NCBI GenBank assembly: GCA_022841915.1
Contig: JALHQN010000007.1
Span: 124,001-188,000, forward strand
Origin: Burkholderiales bacterium
GTDB taxonomy: Bacteria > Pseudomonadota > Gammaproteobacteria > Burkholderiales > WYBJ01
DNA length: 64,000 bases
Reading direction: 5' to 3'
Shown here piece after piece: positions 1-10,525 of this stretch (its first letter is position 1; every line of letters starts with the position of its first letter). The translations under genes were made by a program, and so were the position numbers. The notes under the pieces were generated by a model. That model had not been told where the DNA came from. It worked only from the letters and a program-made list of their open reading frames with translations, and ran no database searches.

Positions 1-108
1 CGGCCGATCGCCGGTTACGGCCTGCCGCAGCATCTGCGCGTGACCATCGGCATGCCGACGGAAAACGAGCGTCTGCTGCGGGCGCTGGAGGATTCTCTCC
101 ATGAATAG
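1..108 (+). CDS. hisC: Histidinol-phosphate aminotransferase, C-terminal end (partial)
   Basis: Only the last 35 codons are in the window, in frame from base 1 to the TAG at 106-108. The tail reads RPIAGYGLPQHLRVTIGMPT and then [15 protein letters not shown], which matches the C-terminal signature of PLP-dependent histidinol-phosphate/aromatic aminotransferases (the conserved arginine of the 'LRVTIG' strand binds the substrate carboxylate). The tyrA start codon lies inside it, an 8-base overlap, so the two are translationally coupled. The context (hisC-tyrA-aroA) is the conserved aromatic supraoperon, in which this enzyme often also serves as phenylpyruvate/imidazole-acetol aminotransferase. 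The 5' part is outside the window. Confidence 0.85.
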   Translation, partial: RPIAGYGLPQHLRVTIGMPTENERLLRALEDSLHE

Positions 109-1006
109 CGTTCAGCCTGCTTCGCCCGTGAACGGTACGCCGCTGATCGGAAAGCTCGCGGTGTATGGTGTCGGTCTCATCGGCGGCTCCTTCGCGCTCG
201 CGCTGAAGGCGGCGGGTGCGGTCTCCCAAGTCGTCGGCGTGGGGCGTAGCCGCGCCAATCTGGATGCGGCCATTGCGGCCGGGGTGATCGATGCTGTGGC
301 TGTCGATGATGAACACGCAGTCGCCGACGCCGATTTGGTTTTGCTCGCGATGCCGGTCGGTCAGATGGGCGAAGTGATGGCGCGGATCGCGCCTCACCTG
401 GGCAAGAGCACGGTCGTCAGCGATGCCGGCAGCACCAAGCGCGACGTGGTGGAACTCGCGCGTCGACATCTCTCTGCCTCGCTGTCGCGCTTCGTCCCGG
501 CACACCCGATCGCAGGGGCCGAGCGCAGCGGGGCCACCGCCGCACGCGCAGACTTGTTCCGCGGACGCCATCTTCTGATCACACCGCAAGCCGAATGCGA
601 GCCTCGCGCCTTGTCTCTGGTCCGGGCTGCCTGGGAGCTCTGCGGGATGCGGGTGAGCACCATGGATGCGGAGACGCATGACCGGGTGCTCGCTTCGGTA
701 AGCCATCTGCCGCATGTTCTGTCCTACGCTCTGGTGCATGAATTGGCTGGGCGTGCGAACGGCGAACAACTCTTCTCGCTCGCAGCGGGCGGGTTTCGCG
801 ACTTCACCCGCATCGCTGGCAGCTCGCCCGAAATGTGGCGGGATATCTGCTTGTCGAACCGCGATGTGATCGTGGACGAACTCAATCGATACCGTGCCGA
901 ACTCGCTCGCATCGAGGCCTTACTGAACGCCGGCGACGGCGAGGGCCTGGAGCGCGTGTTTGCGCAGGCACGGGATGCGCGCAACCGCTGGCTCAGCATT
1001 CGCTGA
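101..1006 (+). CDS. tyrA: Prephenate/arogenate dehydrogenase
   Basis: A 301-residue cytosolic enzyme that oxidatively decarboxylates prephenate (to 4-hydroxyphenylpyruvate) or arogenate (to tyrosine) with NAD(P)+. The N-terminal Rossmann fold has a GVGLIGG nucleotide loop at residues 23-29. The conserved AHPIAGAE motif places the catalytic histidine near residue 135. An all-helical dimerisation domain follows. It is a stand-alone TyrA with no fused chorismate mutase or ACT domain, unlike E. coli TyrA, so feedback control by tyrosine must be intrinsic or absent. The start ATG overlaps the end of hisC, and aroA follows after 37 bases. Whether prephenate or arogenate is preferred cannot be read from the sequence. 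Confidence 0.93.
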   Translation: MNSVQPASPVNGTPLIGKLAVYGVGLIGGSFALALKAAGAVSQVVGVGRSRANLDAAIAAGVIDAVAVDDEHAVADADLVLLAMPVGQMGEVMARIAPHLGKSTVVSDAGSTKRDVVELARRHLSASLSRFVPAHPIAGAERSGATAARADLFRGRHLLITPQAECEPRALSLVRAAWELCGMRVSTMDAETHDRVLASVSHLPHVLSYALVHELAGRANGEQLFSLAAGGFRDFTRIAGSSPEMWRDICLSNRDVIVDELNRYRAELARIEALLNAGDGEGLERVFAQARDARNRWLSIR

Positions 1007-1043
1007 TCCGGCCGACCTTTCTGTCTTGCTTGGACGGCGAACG

Positions 1044-2357
1044 ATGGATCATCTCGACTTGGCGCCGGTGTCCACTGTCGGGGGCAGCGTACAGCTCCCG
1101 GGTTCGAAGAGCATCTCGAATCGAACACTTCTGCTCGCGGCTCTCTCCGAAGGGGAGACGCAGATCGAGGCGTTGCTCGATTCGGACGATACGCGCGTCA
1201 TGGTGGCTGCCTTGGAGCGGCTGGGCGTTTCGTGCCGGCGCGATGTCGAGGCCCGGCGGGCAGTCGTGCAAGGTTGCGGTGGGCGGTTTCAGGTCGGTGA
1301 TGCGGATTTGTTCATGGGCAATGCCGGCACCGCGATCCGCCCGTTGACGGCCGCATTGGCGCTGCGGGGCGGGGACTATCGACTGTCCGGTGTGCCTCGC
1401 ATGCACGAGCGTCCGATCCGCGATCTGGTCGATGCGCTCAGGCAGGTCGGCGCGCGGGTCGAGTATCTCGCGGCGGAGGGCTATCCTCCCTTGCGCATTT
1501 TGCCGGGGCGTATCGCGTTGCCCGAAGCCGTGCGCGTTCGCGGCGATGTTTCGAGCCAATTCCTTACCGCGCTTCTCATGGCACTGCCTTTGGTGGGCGC
1601 GCGCGCCCGCATCGAAGTGATCGGTGAACTGATCTCCAAGCCCTACGTGGAGATCACGCTCAACCTGCTGCAGCGCTTCGGCATCGAGGTGCAGCGCGAG
1701 GGTTGGTCCGCGTTCACCATCGCCGCGGGCAGTCGCTACTGCAGCCCGGGGCGCATCTTCGTCGAAGGAGATGCCTCGTCGGCTTCGTACTTTCTCGCGG
1801 CCGGTGCGATCGGCGGCATCGCCGGCGGGCAGCCCGTGCGGGTGGAGGGGATAGGCAAGGACAGCATCCAGGGCGATGTGCGTTTCGTCGAAGTGCTCGA
1901 GCGCATGGGGGCCACGGTGAGCATGGGCGACAACTGGATCGAGGCGGGGAGTGCCGGACGTACCGCGCCGACGCGCTTGTCGCCGATCGATGCGGATCTC
2001 AACCATATCCCGGACGCTGCGATGACCGTGGCCATACTGGCTTGTTTCGCGTCGGGCACGAGTGTGCTGCGCAACATCGGCAGCTGGCGAGTAAAGGAAA
2101 CCGATCGCATTGCGGCCATGGCGGCCGAATTGGTCAAGATAGGCGCGACCATCGATTCAGGAAGCGATTACCTGAAGATCACGCCGCCCGAGCGCTTCCT
2201 GCCGGCATCCATCGCGACCTACGACGATCACCGGATGGCCATGTGCTTCTCCCTGATCGCCTTGGGTGGGGTGGCGACCCGCATTCAAGATCCCGGATGT
2301 GTCGCGAAAACGTTCCCCGACTACTTCGAGGCCTTTGCCTCGATCTGCAGGCACTGA
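1044..2357 (+). CDS. aroA: 3-phosphoshikimate 1-carboxyvinyltransferase (EPSP synthase)
   Basis: 437 residues. Transfers the enolpyruvyl group of PEP to shikimate-3-phosphate in the shikimate pathway. The PGSKSISNR motif at residues 19-27 carries the phosphate-binding lysine (K22), and the NAGTA motif follows near residue 94, both typical of EPSP synthase. Later signatures include [11 protein letters not shown] and the C-terminal YDDHRMAM. The open frame extends upstream to 960, but those codons overlap tyrA and lack family similarity, so the ATG at 1044 (protein beginning MDHLDL) is chosen. Its ribosome-binding site is weak (GGA at 1032-1034). It belongs to the tyrA-aroA-cmk-rpsA supraoperon. 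A class I-type glyphosate-sensitive enzyme would be expected from the NAGTA motif, but that is inference. Confidence 0.95.
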   Translation: MDHLDLAPVSTVGGSVQLPGSKSISNRTLLLAALSEGETQIEALLDSDDTRVMVAALERLGVSCRRDVEARRAVVQGCGGRFQVGDADLFMGNAGTAIRPLTAALALRGGDYRLSGVPRMHERPIRDLVDALRQVGARVEYLAAEGYPPLRILPGRIALPEAVRVRGDVSSQFLTALLMALPLVGARARIEVIGELISKPYVEITLNLLQRFGIEVQREGWSAFTIAAGSRYCSPGRIFVEGDASSASYFLAAGAIGGIAGGQPVRVEGIGKDSIQGDVRFVEVLERMGATVSMGDNWIEAGSAGRTAPTRLSPIDADLNHIPDAAMTVAILACFASGTSVLRNIGSWRVKETDRIAAMAAELVKIGATIDSGSDYLKITPPERFLPASIATYDDHRMAMCFSLIALGGVATRIQDPGCVAKTFPDYFEAFASICRH

Positions 2358-2400
2358 TTCCGTGGCCCTCGATACGACCGAAGCTGGCGACAGCCTGGAG

Positions 2401-3063
2401 ATGGCTGCCTCGATTGCAGTAATTGCCATCGACGGGCCGGCGGCATCGGGCAAGGGGACAGTCGCCGCCCGGGTCGCGCAGGCGCTGGGCTTCGTCTACC
2501 TGGACAGCGGAGCGCTTTATCGCCTGGTGGCTCTGCAAGCACAGCGAAAGGGCGTGAGTTTCGACGACGAGCCCGCGCTGGCAGAGCTCGCCCGCACGCT
2601 CGATGCGCGCTTCGACGCGGCGGAAATCTGGCTGGACACCGGTCGGGTGACCGATGCGATTCGCACCGAGGCGATCTCATCGGGGGCATCCCAGGTGGCG
2701 GCTCATGTCGAGGTGCGCCAGGCGTTGCTTGAGCGTCAGCGCGCGTTTCTGCGGGCGCCGGGGTTGGTCGCGGAGGGCAGGGACATGGGGACCGTGGTGT
2801 TTCCCCAGGCTGCGCTCAAGGTCTTTCTCACCGCGAGCGCCGAGGTGCGTGCGGAACGACGCTATAAACAGTTGATGGACAAAGGATTGAGTGCTAACAT
2901 TCACACCCTTTTGCAGGAGATTCGGCAACGCGACGAGCGCGACAGCGCACGTGCTGCCGCTCCCCTGAAGCCTGCAGCCGATGCGGTAACGCTCGATACG
3001 ACGGCGCTGAACATAGAGCAAGCAGTCGACCGAGTTCTGCATCTTTGGCAACACAGGCAGTAG
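2401..3063 (+). CDS. cmk: Cytidylate kinase
   Basis: 220 residues. Phosphorylates CMP and dCMP to the diphosphates for nucleotide recycling. The P-loop [10 protein letters not shown] lies at residues 11-20. The YLDSGALYR motif for CMP binding and the lid-region stretch [15 protein letters not shown] are all present. The ATG at 2401 gives the length usual for the family. A GTG at 2362, only 4 bases after the aroA stop, is in frame and would add 13 residues. The GGAG directly abutting the ATG is too close to serve as its ribosome-binding site, so the GTG start remains possible. In this supraoperon cmk sits just before rpsA, as in most beta- and gammaproteobacteria. Confidence 0.93.
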   Translation: MAASIAVIAIDGPAASGKGTVAARVAQALGFVYLDSGALYRLVALQAQRKGVSFDDEPALAELARTLDARFDAAEIWLDTGRVTDAIRTEAISSGASQVAAHVEVRQALLERQRAFLRAPGLVAEGRDMGTVVFPQAALKVFLTASAEVRAERRYKQLMDKGLSANIHTLLQEIRQRDERDSARAAAPLKPAADAVTLDTTALNIEQAVDRVLHLWQHRQ

Positions 3064-3150
3064 GACCCTAGCGCCATCGGCCGCCCGGCTCGATGGCATT
3101 CGCAATCAGCCCCGTCATTCCCGACGGGTACATCAGGTGGTTCAGTACAT

Positions 3151-4872
3151 ATGAGCACGGTTTCCAGTCCAGAAGTTGGCAACGAGAGTTTCGCTGCATT
3201 ATTCGAGGAAAGCCTATTGCGCAAAGAGATGCGCATAGGGGAAGTGATCACCGCTGAAGTCGTGCGGATGGACAGCAACTTCGTTGTCGTCAATGCTGGA
3301 TTGAAATCGGAGAGCCTGATCCCGCTCGACGAGTTCCGCAACGACCGGGGCGAGATGGACGTCAAGCCCGGCGATTTCGTCAGCGTCGCGATCGATGCAC
3401 TCGAAGACGGTTACGGCGAGACCCGCCTCTCACGCGACAAGGCCAAGCGTCTCGCGGCTTGGCTGGATCTGGAAAAGGCGCTCGAGGAAGCGTCGCTGGT
3501 GCAAGGCGTGATCAGCGGCAAGGTCAAGGGCGGTCTGACCGTCATGATCAACGGCATCCGCGCCTTTCTGCCTGGTTCGCTGGTCGATATCCGCCCGGTG
3601 AAAGACACCACGCCGTACGAAGGCAAGCAATTCGACTTCAAGGTCATCAAGCTCGATCGCAAGCGCAACAACGTGGTGGTATCGCGTCGCGCCGTGCTCG
3701 AAGCGAACCTGGGCGCCGAGCGCCAGGCGCTGCTCTCGAGCCTGCAGGAAGGCGTAGTGGTCAAAGGCATCGTCAAGAACATCACAGACTATGGCGCGTT
3801 CGTCGATTTGGGCGGCATCGACGGCTTGCTGCACATCACCGATCTGGCATGGCGGCGCGTGCGTCACCCCTCGGAAGTGCTCAACGTGGGTGACGAGGTC
3901 ACGGCCAAGGTCCTCAAGTTCGACCAGGAAAAGAACCGTGTGTCCCTCGGCCTCAAGCAGCTGGGCGAGGATCCGTGGGTCGGCCTGTCGCGTCGCTATC
4001 CCTCCGGCACGCGTCTGTTCGGCAAAGTGAGCAACCTCACAGACTACGGCGCGTTCGTGGAGATCGAGGCCGGCATCGAAGGCCTGGTTCACGTCTCCGA
4101 AATGGATTGGACGAACAAGAACGTTCATCCCTCGAAGGTCGTGCAGTTGGGCGACGAAGTCGAAGTCATGGTTCTCGAAATCGACGAAGACCGCCGCCGC
4201 ATCTCCCTCGGCATGAAGCAGTGCATGGCCAATCCGTGGGAAGAGTTCGCCATGAACTACAAGAAGGGCGACAAGGTTCGCGGGCAGATCAAGTCCATTA
4301 CCGACTTCGGCGTCTTCATCGGCTTGCCCGGTGGCATCGACGGCTTGGTGCATCTGTCCGACCTGTCTTGGTCGTTGACGGGTGAAGAAGCGGTTCGCCG
4401 GTACAAGAAGGGCGAGGAAGTCGAGGCGGGTGTCCTCTCCATCGACGTCGAGCGTGAGCGCATCTCGCTTGGCATCAAGCAGCTCGAAGGCGATCCGTTT
4501 AACTCCTACGTGGCGATGAACGACAAGAACAGCATCGTGAGCGGGACGGTGAAAGCCATCGACGCCAAGGGTGCCGTGATCGCTCTGACCGACGATATCG
4601 AAGGCTATCTGCGCGCGTCGGAGGTCTCGAGGGATCGTGTCGAGGACATCCGCTCCAAGCTCAAGGAGGGCGACAGCGTGACGACGATGATCATCAACGT
4701 CGACCGCAAGAACCGCACGATCAATCTGTCCGTCAAGGCCAAGGACTTGGCCGACGAGAACGAGGCGCTGACGCGCATGCAGTCGGAGCGTCCGACCAGC
4801 GCGGGCACGACCAACCTCGGGGCGCTGCTCAAAGCCAAGCTCGACACCGCAAACAGCTCCTCGGAGCAATAA
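3151..4872 (+). CDS. rpsA: 30S ribosomal protein S1
   Basis: 573 residues, the normal length for a six-repeat proteobacterial S1. It binds mRNA leaders on the 30S subunit and unfolds them for initiation. Six S1 (OB-fold) repeats start at about residues 28, 115, 200, 286, 373 and 460. Repeats 3-5 show the classic NITDYGAFV-type core followed by a GLLHITDL- or GLVHVSEM-type strand. An ATG at 3151 preceded by AGGTGG gives a start matching the family, beginning MSTVSSPEV. It lies 87 bases after cmk and 12 before ihfB, the conserved order. The longest reading frame on the opposite strand here is a codon-bias shadow. Confidence 0.98.
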   Translation: MSTVSSPEVGNESFAALFEESLLRKEMRIGEVITAEVVRMDSNFVVVNAGLKSESLIPLDEFRNDRGEMDVKPGDFVSVAIDALEDGYGETRLSRDKAKRLAAWLDLEKALEEASLVQGVISGKVKGGLTVMINGIRAFLPGSLVDIRPVKDTTPYEGKQFDFKVIKLDRKRNNVVVSRRAVLEANLGAERQALLSSLQEGVVVKGIVKNITDYGAFVDLGGIDGLLHITDLAWRRVRHPSEVLNVGDEVTAKVLKFDQEKNRVSLGLKQLGEDPWVGLSRRYPSGTRLFGKVSNLTDYGAFVEIEAGIEGLVHVSEMDWTNKNVHPSKVVQLGDEVEVMVLEIDEDRRRISLGMKQCMANPWEEFAMNYKKGDKVRGQIKSITDFGVFIGLPGGIDGLVHLSDLSWSLTGEEAVRRYKKGEEVEAGVLSIDVERERISLGIKQLEGDPFNSYVAMNDKNSIVSGTVKAIDAKGAVIALTDDIEGYLRASEVSRDRVEDIRSKLKEGDSVTTMIINVDRKNRTINLSVKAKDLADENEALTRMQSERPTSAGTTNLGALLKAKLDTANSSSEQ

Positions 4873-4884
4873 ACGGGGTGGCCC

Positions 4885-5238
4885 ATGACCAAGTCGGAGC
4901 TGATCGCGCGGCTCGCAGCGCGCTACCCTCAGCTTGTGGCGAAGGACGCCGAGCTCGCGGTTAAGATGATCCTGGATGCGATGACACGAAGCCTCACGCA
5001 AGGTCAGCGCATCGAGATCCGCGGGTTCGGCAGTTTCGGACTGAACTATCGGCCGCCCCGAGTGGGGCGTAACCCGAAATCCGGCGAGAAGGTCAAGGTC
5101 CCGGCCAAGCATGTCCCGCACTTCAAGGCCGGGAAGGAATTGCGCGAGCGGGTCGACGCGCGTCGGCCCGAACCGATGATCGTGCGAGCTCTCGAGGCCA
5201 TGCAAGCTCGTGGCGGCGAGCCGGAAGCGAAGGCCTGA
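4885..5238 (+). CDS. ihfB: Integration host factor subunit beta
   Basis: 117 residues. A DNA-bending HU/IHF-family protein that pairs with IHF-alpha (not in the window) in the nucleoid. It has the N-terminal dimerising helices ([11 protein letters not shown]) and the signature [19 protein letters not shown], the flexible beta-arm with the intercalating proline. The E. coli protein is 94 residues; here about 20 extra residues follow the last helix and end in a charged, alanine-rich tail (RGGEPEAKA). The start lies 12 bases after the rpsA stop, with GGGGTGG as ribosome-binding site. The rpsA-ihfB pairing is conserved in beta- and gammaproteobacteria. Confidence 0.96.
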   Translation: MTKSELIARLAARYPQLVAKDAELAVKMILDAMTRSLTQGQRIEIRGFGSFGLNYRPPRVGRNPKSGEKVKVPAKHVPHFKAGKELRERVDARRPEPMIVRALEAMQARGGEPEAKA

Positions 5239-5321
5239 GCGCGCTGCCGTCCGAGCCTTCGCTCACCAGAATGGGTTTTGAACTCGACATCGGCCGGCGT
5301 TGCTGCTGCTCTGGATAGCCC

Positions 5322-5615
5322 ATGCGCTACGTCCTTTGGCTTCTGCGTATCGTCCTGTTTCTGCTGCTGCTTGGCTTTGCCGTGAAGAACAGCGATCCGG
5401 TCACGGTGCACTACTATTTCGGGGCCGAGTGGCGTGCGCCGCTGGTATTCGTGCTGCTGCTTAGCTTGTGTGCCGGCGCGGGGCTGGGAATTCTGGCCGT
5501 TCTGGGCAAGGTCTTCAGTCAGCGTCGGCAGCTTGCCGAGCTCAAGCGCGAATTGCGGGTGCAGCAAGGGCGATCCGCCGCCCAAGCCGTCGCTCCTCCC
5601 ACCGATTCAATCTGA
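5322..5615 (+). CDS. lapA: LapA family inner-membrane protein (DUF1049)
   Basis: 97 residues with two hydrophobic segments (about residues 3-22 and 43-64) separated by the conserved loop KNSDPVTVHYYFG, followed by a cytosolic coiled-coil tail (LAELKRELR). This is the LapA/DUF1049 pattern. LapA is associated with LapB in assembly of lipopolysaccharide and control of LpxC turnover. The lapB gene starts 9 bases downstream and the pair is almost always adjacent, which supports the call. It is 83 bases after ihfB. The exact role of LapA is less settled than that of LapB. Confidence 0.85.
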   Translation: MRYVLWLLRIVLFLLLLGFAVKNSDPVTVHYYFGAEWRAPLVFVLLLSLCAGAGLGILAVLGKVFSQRRQLAELKRELRVQQGRSAAQAVAPPTDSI

Positions 5616-5624
5616 GCGAGCCGC

Positions 5625-6800
5625 ATGGAGTTCGAGTATTGGTGGCTGCTCACCTTCCCCTTGTTCTTCGGCCTGGGCTGGATGGCCGCACGCATCGATA
5701 TCAAGCAGCTGGTGTCGGAGTCTCGCACGCTGCCGATCTCGTATTTCAAGGGCCTCAATTTTCTTCTCAACGAGCAGCCCGACAAGGCCATCGAGGCCTT
5801 TATCGAGGTGGTAAAGGTCGATCCTCAAACGATCGAACTTCATTTCGCGCTGGGTAGCTTGTTTCGGCGCCGTGGCGAGGTCGAGCGCGCCATCAGAATG
5901 CACCAGAATCTGGCCGAACGCCCGGATCTGGATCCCGAACAACGAACGCTGGCCGTGTACGAACTGGCTCAGGACTATTTCAAGGCGGGCTTGCTGGACC
6001 GCGCCGAGGAATATTTCAAGCAATTGGAAGGCACTCGCCTGGAGGAACAGGCGTTCGGCTTCCTGCTCGACATCTACGAGCAGGAAAAGGAGTGGGACAA
6101 GGCGGTCGCCACGGCCGAGCGGCTGGAGGCGAAGTCGGGCCAGTCGCGACAGAAGGAGATTGCCAATTTCTATTGCGAGATGGCTACTCGCGACATCATG
6201 CAATCACGATTCGACGCCGCGCGCCCGCATCTGGCACAAGCACTGACGCATCATCGCCTGTGTGTGCGAGCGAACATGCTGCTCGGCGATGTCGAACGTG
6301 CTGCGGAGAACGACGAAGCCGCGATCGAGGCATGGAAGCGCATCGAATCCCAGAATCCTGAATTCTTGCCTCTGGTGGCCGAGCGTCTCATGGACGCTTA
6401 TCGCCGCTTGGGGCGGGCGCAGGAAGGCCTGACATTATTGAAGGGATATCTGGCGCGCTACGCTTCGATCGATCTGTTGAACGTTGCATTTCAGGCCGAA
6501 CTCGAGACGACCGACACGCATTCGGCATACCAGCTCGTGCGAGAGGAACTGCGGCGCAATCCCACCCTGCTTGGCCTCGACAAGCTTCTTGAAGCACAGC
6601 TCATCGAAGCGCCTCCTGAGCGGCGTCGCGATCTTGAGTTGGTGAAGAATCTCGTTCATCAGCACACGCGCAGTCTCGACATGTATCGATGCGATACGTG
6701 CGGATTCCGGGCGCGGCAATTTTACTGGCGCTGTCCAGCCTGCAATGGCTGGGAGACGTATTCGCCGCGCCGCACGGAAGAGAAAGGGCTCGCAAAGTGA
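5625..6800 (+). CDS. lapB: Lipopolysaccharide assembly protein LapB
   Basis: 391 residues. One N-terminal membrane helix (about residues 4-22) anchors a cytosolic array of TPR helical repeats (about 40-340). A C-terminal rubredoxin-like zinc or iron knuckle has CDTC at residues 356-359 and CPAC at 370-373. This order is diagnostic for LapB (formerly YciM), which regulates degradation of LpxC by FtsH and thereby balances LPS and phospholipid synthesis. The stop codon overlaps the GTG of pyrF by 4 bases. Together with hldA and hldD downstream this makes an envelope/LPS sub-block inside the housekeeping operon. Confidence 0.95.
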   Translation: MEFEYWWLLTFPLFFGLGWMAARIDIKQLVSESRTLPISYFKGLNFLLNEQPDKAIEAFIEVVKVDPQTIELHFALGSLFRRRGEVERAIRMHQNLAERPDLDPEQRTLAVYELAQDYFKAGLLDRAEEYFKQLEGTRLEEQAFGFLLDIYEQEKEWDKAVATAERLEAKSGQSRQKEIANFYCEMATRDIMQSRFDAARPHLAQALTHHRLCVRANMLLGDVERAAENDEAAIEAWKRIESQNPEFLPLVAERLMDAYRRLGRAQEGLTLLKGYLARYASIDLLNVAFQAELETTDTHSAYQLVREELRRNPTLLGLDKLLEAQLIEAPPERRRDLELVKNLVHQHTRSLDMYRCDTCGFRARQFYWRCPACNGWETYSPRRTEEKGLAK

Positions 6801-7504
6801 ACACAAGCCGCATCATCGTAGCGCTGGATGTGCCGTCTCCGGAGCAGGCGTGGGCGATTGCGTCGAAACTCGAGCCGAAGTCCTGCCGGGTCAAGGTCGG
6901 CAAGGAGATGTTCGTCGCAGCCGGACCGGGCCTCGTCGAACGGCTGACAGCCGCAGGATTCGAGGTTTTTCTGGACTTGAAGTTTCACGACATTCCGAAC
7001 ACCGTTGCCTCGGCGTGCCGCGCCGCCGCCCGGTTGGGTGTGTGGATGCTCGATGTGCATGCGTTCGGTGGGCGAGAGATGATGCAGGCGGCGCGTGAGG
7101 GGATCGAAGGCGCGTCGCACAAGCCGCTGCTTGTCGGTGTGACGGTACTCACCAGCATGAGCGAATCGCAGTTGCGGGAAATCGGTGTCGGTGCGACCCC
7201 GATGGATGCCGTGGCGAATCTTTCGGAACTCGCGGCGCAAAGCGGGCTCGACGGCGTCGTCTGCTCGGCCCAGGAGGCCGCGATGTTGCGGGCCCGATTC
7301 GATGCACCGTTCAAGCTCGTGACCCCCGGCATCCGGCCTGCGGGGACATCGGCCGACGATCAGCATCGCATTACCACCCCTGCGCAGGCCATTGTCTCCG
7401 GGGTCGATTATCTGGTCATCGGCCGGCCGATCACGCGCGCGGCGGATCCTCAGGCGGCGCTGGAGGCCATCAACGCCGAGATCGACGGCGTCTCGAGGGT
7501 TTGA
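6797..7504 (+). CDS. pyrF: Orotidine 5'-phosphate decarboxylase
   Basis: 235 residues, a compact type 1 OMP decarboxylase (TIM barrel) making UMP from OMP. The catalytic charge network is in [11 protein letters not shown], with D60, K62 and D65. The C-terminal phosphate loop TPGIRPAG and the VIGRPIT strand are present. The frame is open further upstream to 6689, but that is the lapB overlap. The GTG at 6797 (protein [11 protein letters not shown]) shares four bases with the lapB stop and gives the family's normal N-terminus, so it is preferred. The stop precedes the hldA ATG by 5 bases. Confidence 0.95.
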   Translation: MNTSRIIVALDVPSPEQAWAIASKLEPKSCRVKVGKEMFVAAGPGLVERLTAAGFEVFLDLKFHDIPNTVASACRAAARLGVWMLDVHAFGGREMMQAAREGIEGASHKPLLVGVTVLTSMSESQLREIGVGATPMDAVANLSELAAQSGLDGVVCSAQEAAMLRARFDAPFKLVTPGIRPAGTSADDQHRITTPAQAIVSGVDYLVIGRPITRAADPQAALEAINAEIDGVSRV

Positions 7505-7509
7505 GCACG

Positions 7510-8547
7510 ATGACCAAAAAAGCCGGGCGCACTGCAGCCTCGCGCCCCGGGCAGCTTCCGGCCAAGAGCGCGGTGGGGGCAGTGATCGCACCGCATGCAC
7601 GTCGCGCGCAGAAGGGCAGGCGTGCGCCCCGAGTCTTGGTTGTGGGCGATGTGATGCTGGATCGATACTGGTTCGGCCAAGTCAACCGGATTTCTCCGGA
7701 GTCGCCGGTGCCCGTCGTCTTGGTCGAGCGCATCGAGGAGCGCCTGGGGGGGGCTGCGAACGTGGCGCGCAATGCGGCTGCCTTGGGCGCCGAAGTCGAG
7801 TTGCTTTCCGTGATCGGACAAGACGAGGCAGGTGACTGCTTGTCAGCGTTGACTGTCACCGACGGCATTCGGGCGCGCTTTCACCGCGATGCATCGGTTC
7901 CGACGACCGTGAAGCTGCGCGTCATCGGTCGGCAGCAACAGTTGCTGCGCATCGACTTCGAGACCTCTCCCAGCAACGAGGTGCTCGCGGCAAAGCTGCA
8001 GGATTTCGAACGCAGCGTCGTCGACAACGATCTGGTGATCCTGTCGGACTATGCCAAGGGCACGCTCGTTCATGTGGAGCGCATGATCCGCATCGCGCGC
8101 CGGCTCGGCAAACCCGTATTGGTGGATCCGAAGGGCGACGACTATCGCCGGTATCGCGGGGCTACGCTGTTGACCCCGAACAAATCGGAGTTTCGGCAGG
8201 TCGCGGGCGCCTGGTCGACGCATCCCGAGATGATCGCCAAGGCGCAGCGATTGCGCAACGCGCTCGGGTTGGAGGCGCTCTTGATCACGCGCAGCGAAGA
8301 GGGCATGACCTTGTTCCGCAAGTCGAGCGTGCTCAACATGCCGGCGCAGGCGCGGGAGGTTTACGATGTCAGCGGTGCGGGCGATACGGTGATCGCGACA
8401 CTGGGTGTGAAGCTCGCTGGCCGGGCGAGTTGGCGCGAGGCGGTGCGAGCGGCTAACCTGGCGGCGGGCATCGTGGTCGGCAAGCTGGGGACCGCGGTGG
8501 TCCATCCCGAAGAACTCGCTGCCGCAGAAGCGGCACAGCCCCGCTAG
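7510..8547 (+). CDS. hldA: D-glycero-beta-D-manno-heptose-7-phosphate kinase (RfaE/HldE domain I only)
   Basis: 345 residues, a ribokinase/PfkB-fold kinase that phosphorylates heptose-7-phosphate at C1 in ADP-heptose synthesis for the LPS inner core. Seen: the early motif [12 protein letters not shown], the substrate loop [15 protein letters not shown] and the catalytic DVSGAGDT. The cytidylyltransferase-like second domain of bifunctional HldE is missing, so a separate HldC is expected elsewhere; split genes are usual in betaproteobacteria. The first 35 or so residues are a basic, alanine-rich extension. ATG 7510 has GAGGG ten bases upstream. An in-frame TTG at 7501 that overlaps the pyrF stop is a weaker alternative. 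Confidence 0.92.
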   Translation: MTKKAGRTAASRPGQLPAKSAVGAVIAPHARRAQKGRRAPRVLVVGDVMLDRYWFGQVNRISPESPVPVVLVERIEERLGGAANVARNAAALGAEVELLSVIGQDEAGDCLSALTVTDGIRARFHRDASVPTTVKLRVIGRQQQLLRIDFETSPSNEVLAAKLQDFERSVVDNDLVILSDYAKGTLVHVERMIRIARRLGKPVLVDPKGDDYRRYRGATLLTPNKSEFRQVAGAWSTHPEMIAKAQRLRNALGLEALLITRSEEGMTLFRKSSVLNMPAQAREVYDVSGAGDTVIATLGVKLAGRASWREAVRAANLAAGIVVGKLGTAVVHPEELAAAEAAQPR

Positions 8548-8563
8548 GAGGCTCGAAGCAGTC

Positions 8564-9562
8564 ATGCATATCGTTGTTACCGGCGCGGCAGGGTTCATCG
8601 GCTCGAATATCGTCAAGGCGCTCAACGAACGCGGCATCACCCGCATCGTCGCAGTGGATGATCTGCAGCAGGGCGACAAGTTCGCGAATCTGGCCGACTG
8701 CGAGATCGCCGACTATTGGGACAAGGACGAGTTTGTGCGCGCGCTCGAGAGCGGCAAGTTCAACGGCGCCATCAAGGCAGTGCTCCATCAGGGTGCCTGC
8801 TCGGACACCACCGAGCGCGACGGCCGCTACATGATGGACATCAACTATCGCTACACGGTGCGCATGCTCGATTTTTGTCGCAGCGCGTGCGTTCCCCTCA
8901 TCTATGCGTCGTCGGCGGCGGTGTACGGCGCCCAGGCGCATTGCCGCGAGTCGGGCGAGTCCGAAGGACCGTTGAACGTCTACGGCTACTCCAAGGTATT
9001 GTTCGATCGCTACCTGCGCAGCCGTTGGGAGGAGCAGACAGCCCAAGTCGTCGGGCTGCGGTATTTCAACGTCTACGGGCCGCGCGAGCAGCACAAGGGC
9101 CGCATGGCTTCTGTGGCCTGGCATTTCTACAATCAGTACACCACGAGCGGCCGCGTTCGACTATTCGAGGGGAGCCACGGTTATCCAGACGGCGAGCAGC
9201 GTCGAGACTTCGTTTCGGTCGAAGACTGCGTGAAGGTGAACCTATATTTTCTCGATCACCCCGAGCGCAGCGGCATATTCAACGTCGGAACCGGCCGCGC
9301 GCAGACCTTCAATGACGTCGCCGCTGCGGTCATCAACAGCGTCGAGGCAGCAAACGGAAATGCGCCTCGGACAATCGGCGAACTGGTCAACGCGGGCTGT
9401 GTCGAGTACATTGCGTTCCCGCCGGATCTCATGGGCAAGTATCAGGCGTTCACGCAAGCCGATCTCACTGCCTTGCGCGCGGCGGGTTATTCCGACGCGT
9501 TTCTCAGCGTGGAGCAGGGCGTGCAGCGTTATTGCGAACGATTGCAGCAACGCGGCGTTTAG
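8564..9562 (+). CDS. hldD: ADP-L-glycero-D-manno-heptose 6-epimerase
   Basis: 332 residues, an extended short-chain dehydrogenase that epimerises ADP-D-glycero-manno-heptose for the LPS inner core. The N-terminal TGAAGFIGS binds NADP. The catalytic YGYSK (Tyr-x-x-x-Lys) is near residue 140, and the SSAAVYG serine motif precedes it. A good ribosome-binding site (TAGGAGG, 8545-8551) precedes the ATG and overlaps the end of hldA. Its pairing with hldA just upstream makes the pathway assignment firm. Confidence 0.95.
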   Translation: MHIVVTGAAGFIGSNIVKALNERGITRIVAVDDLQQGDKFANLADCEIADYWDKDEFVRALESGKFNGAIKAVLHQGACSDTTERDGRYMMDINYRYTVRMLDFCRSACVPLIYASSAAVYGAQAHCRESGESEGPLNVYGYSKVLFDRYLRSRWEEQTAQVVGLRYFNVYGPREQHKGRMASVAWHFYNQYTTSGRVRLFEGSHGYPDGEQRRDFVSVEDCVKVNLYFLDHPERSGIFNVGTGRAQTFNDVAAAVINSVEAANGNAPRTIGELVNAGCVEYIAFPPDLMGKYQAFTQADLTALRAAGYSDAFLSVEQGVQRYCERLQQRGV

Positions 9563-9580
9563 AACTTCGGCCCGCGCCGG

Positions 9581-9598
9581 CCGCATGCATGCATGCGG
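9581..9598. repeat. 18-bp perfect palindrome between hldD and cysM
   Basis: The sequence CCGCATGCATGCATGCGG equals its own reverse complement. It lies 19 bases after the hldD stop and 36 before the cysM start, in an otherwise short gap. No T-run follows, so it is not a classical terminator. It could be an operator or simply a hairpin in the message. Function unknown. Confidence 0.6.
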
Positions 9599-9633
9599 GC
9601 CTGCGGTATCATGCCCGCCTTAGGAGGCGCCTC

Positions 9634-10521
9634 ATGGACAAGTACCTCGAAGACTACGTCGGAAACACCCCGTTGGTGCGCCTGAAGCGCATGAATGCGG
9701 GTGAAGGCAATGTGATTCTGGCCAAGCTGGAGGGCAATAACCCGGCGGGCTCGGTGAAGGATCGTCCCGCGCTCTCGATGATCCGGCGTGCGCAGGAGCG
9801 CGGGGACATCAAGCCCGGCGATACGCTCATCGAACCGACCAGCGGCAATACCGGGATCGCGCTGGCGATGGCGGCGACCATGATGGGCTATCGCATGATT
9901 CTCATCATGCCCGAGCATCTGAGCATCGAGCGTCGTCAGACCATGCGCGCCTATGGCGCCGAACTCATCCTGACGCCGAAGAGCGGCGGCATGGAAATGG
10001 CACGGGACGTTGCCGAGCGCATGCGCGACGAAGGCAAGGGCATCATCCTCGACCAGTTCGCGAATCCGGACAATCCGCTGGCGCATTACGAGGGAACGGG
10101 CCCCGAGATATGGCGCGATACGCAGGGGCGCGTCACTCACTTCATCAGCAGCATGGGCACCACCGGCACGATCATGGGCGTGTCGCGCTACCTCAAGGAG
10201 CGCAACAGCGCCATTCGCATCGTCGGCGCCCAGCCTTCGGAGGGATCCAACATTCCCGGGATTCGCAAATGGCCCGAGGCCTATCTGCCCAAGATCTATG
10301 CGCGGCCGCGCGTCGACGAACTGGTGGAAGTGAGCCAGGCCGATGCGGAAGAGATGACTCGGCGTCTCGCGCGCGAAGAGGGCATTTTTGCCGGGATATC
10401 CTCGGGAGGCGCCCTGTGGGTCGCCTTGCAGGTTGCCGCTCGCAGCAAGAACGCGGTGATCGTGACGATCGTATGCGACCGCGGTGACCGCTACCTGTCA
10501 ACGGGCGTGTTTCCCGATTGA
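9634..10521 (+). CDS. cysM: Cysteine synthase B (O-acetylserine sulfhydrylase B)
   Basis: 295 residues, a fold-type II PLP enzyme that makes cysteine from O-acetylserine and sulfide or thiosulfate. NNPAGSVKDRP carries the PLP lysine (K42), PTSGNTGIALA binds the substrate, and SSMGTTGTIMG is the phosphate-binding loop. The short form and KYLEDYVGNTPLV start match CysM rather than CysK. The open frame reaches back to 9532, but ATG 9634 is preceded by AGGAGG (9622-9627) and starts at the family position. The exonuclease gene follows 4 bases after the stop. Confidence 0.93.
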   Translation: MDKYLEDYVGNTPLVRLKRMNAGEGNVILAKLEGNNPAGSVKDRPALSMIRRAQERGDIKPGDTLIEPTSGNTGIALAMAATMMGYRMILIMPEHLSIERRQTMRAYGAELILTPKSGGMEMARDVAERMRDEGKGIILDQFANPDNPLAHYEGTGPEIWRDTQGRVTHFISSMGTTGTIMGVSRYLKERNSAIRIVGAQPSEGSNIPGIRKWPEAYLPKIYARPRVDELVEVSQADAEEMTRRLAREEGIFAGISSGGALWVALQVAARSKNAVIVTIVCDRGDRYLSTGVFPD

Positions 10522-10525
10522 ACCC

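Noticed and set aside
2266-2400. Longer N-terminus for cytidylate kinase from 2266
   Set aside because: The added residues lie in the end of aroA and do not match the family. Only the GTG at 2362 is kept as a possible alternative.
3430-5205. 591-codon reading frame on the minus strand opposite rpsA and ihfB
   Set aside because: It lies fully antisense to two firmly identified genes, has no ribosome-binding site, and its composition (rich in H, R, D) is the usual shadow of high-GC coding sequence.
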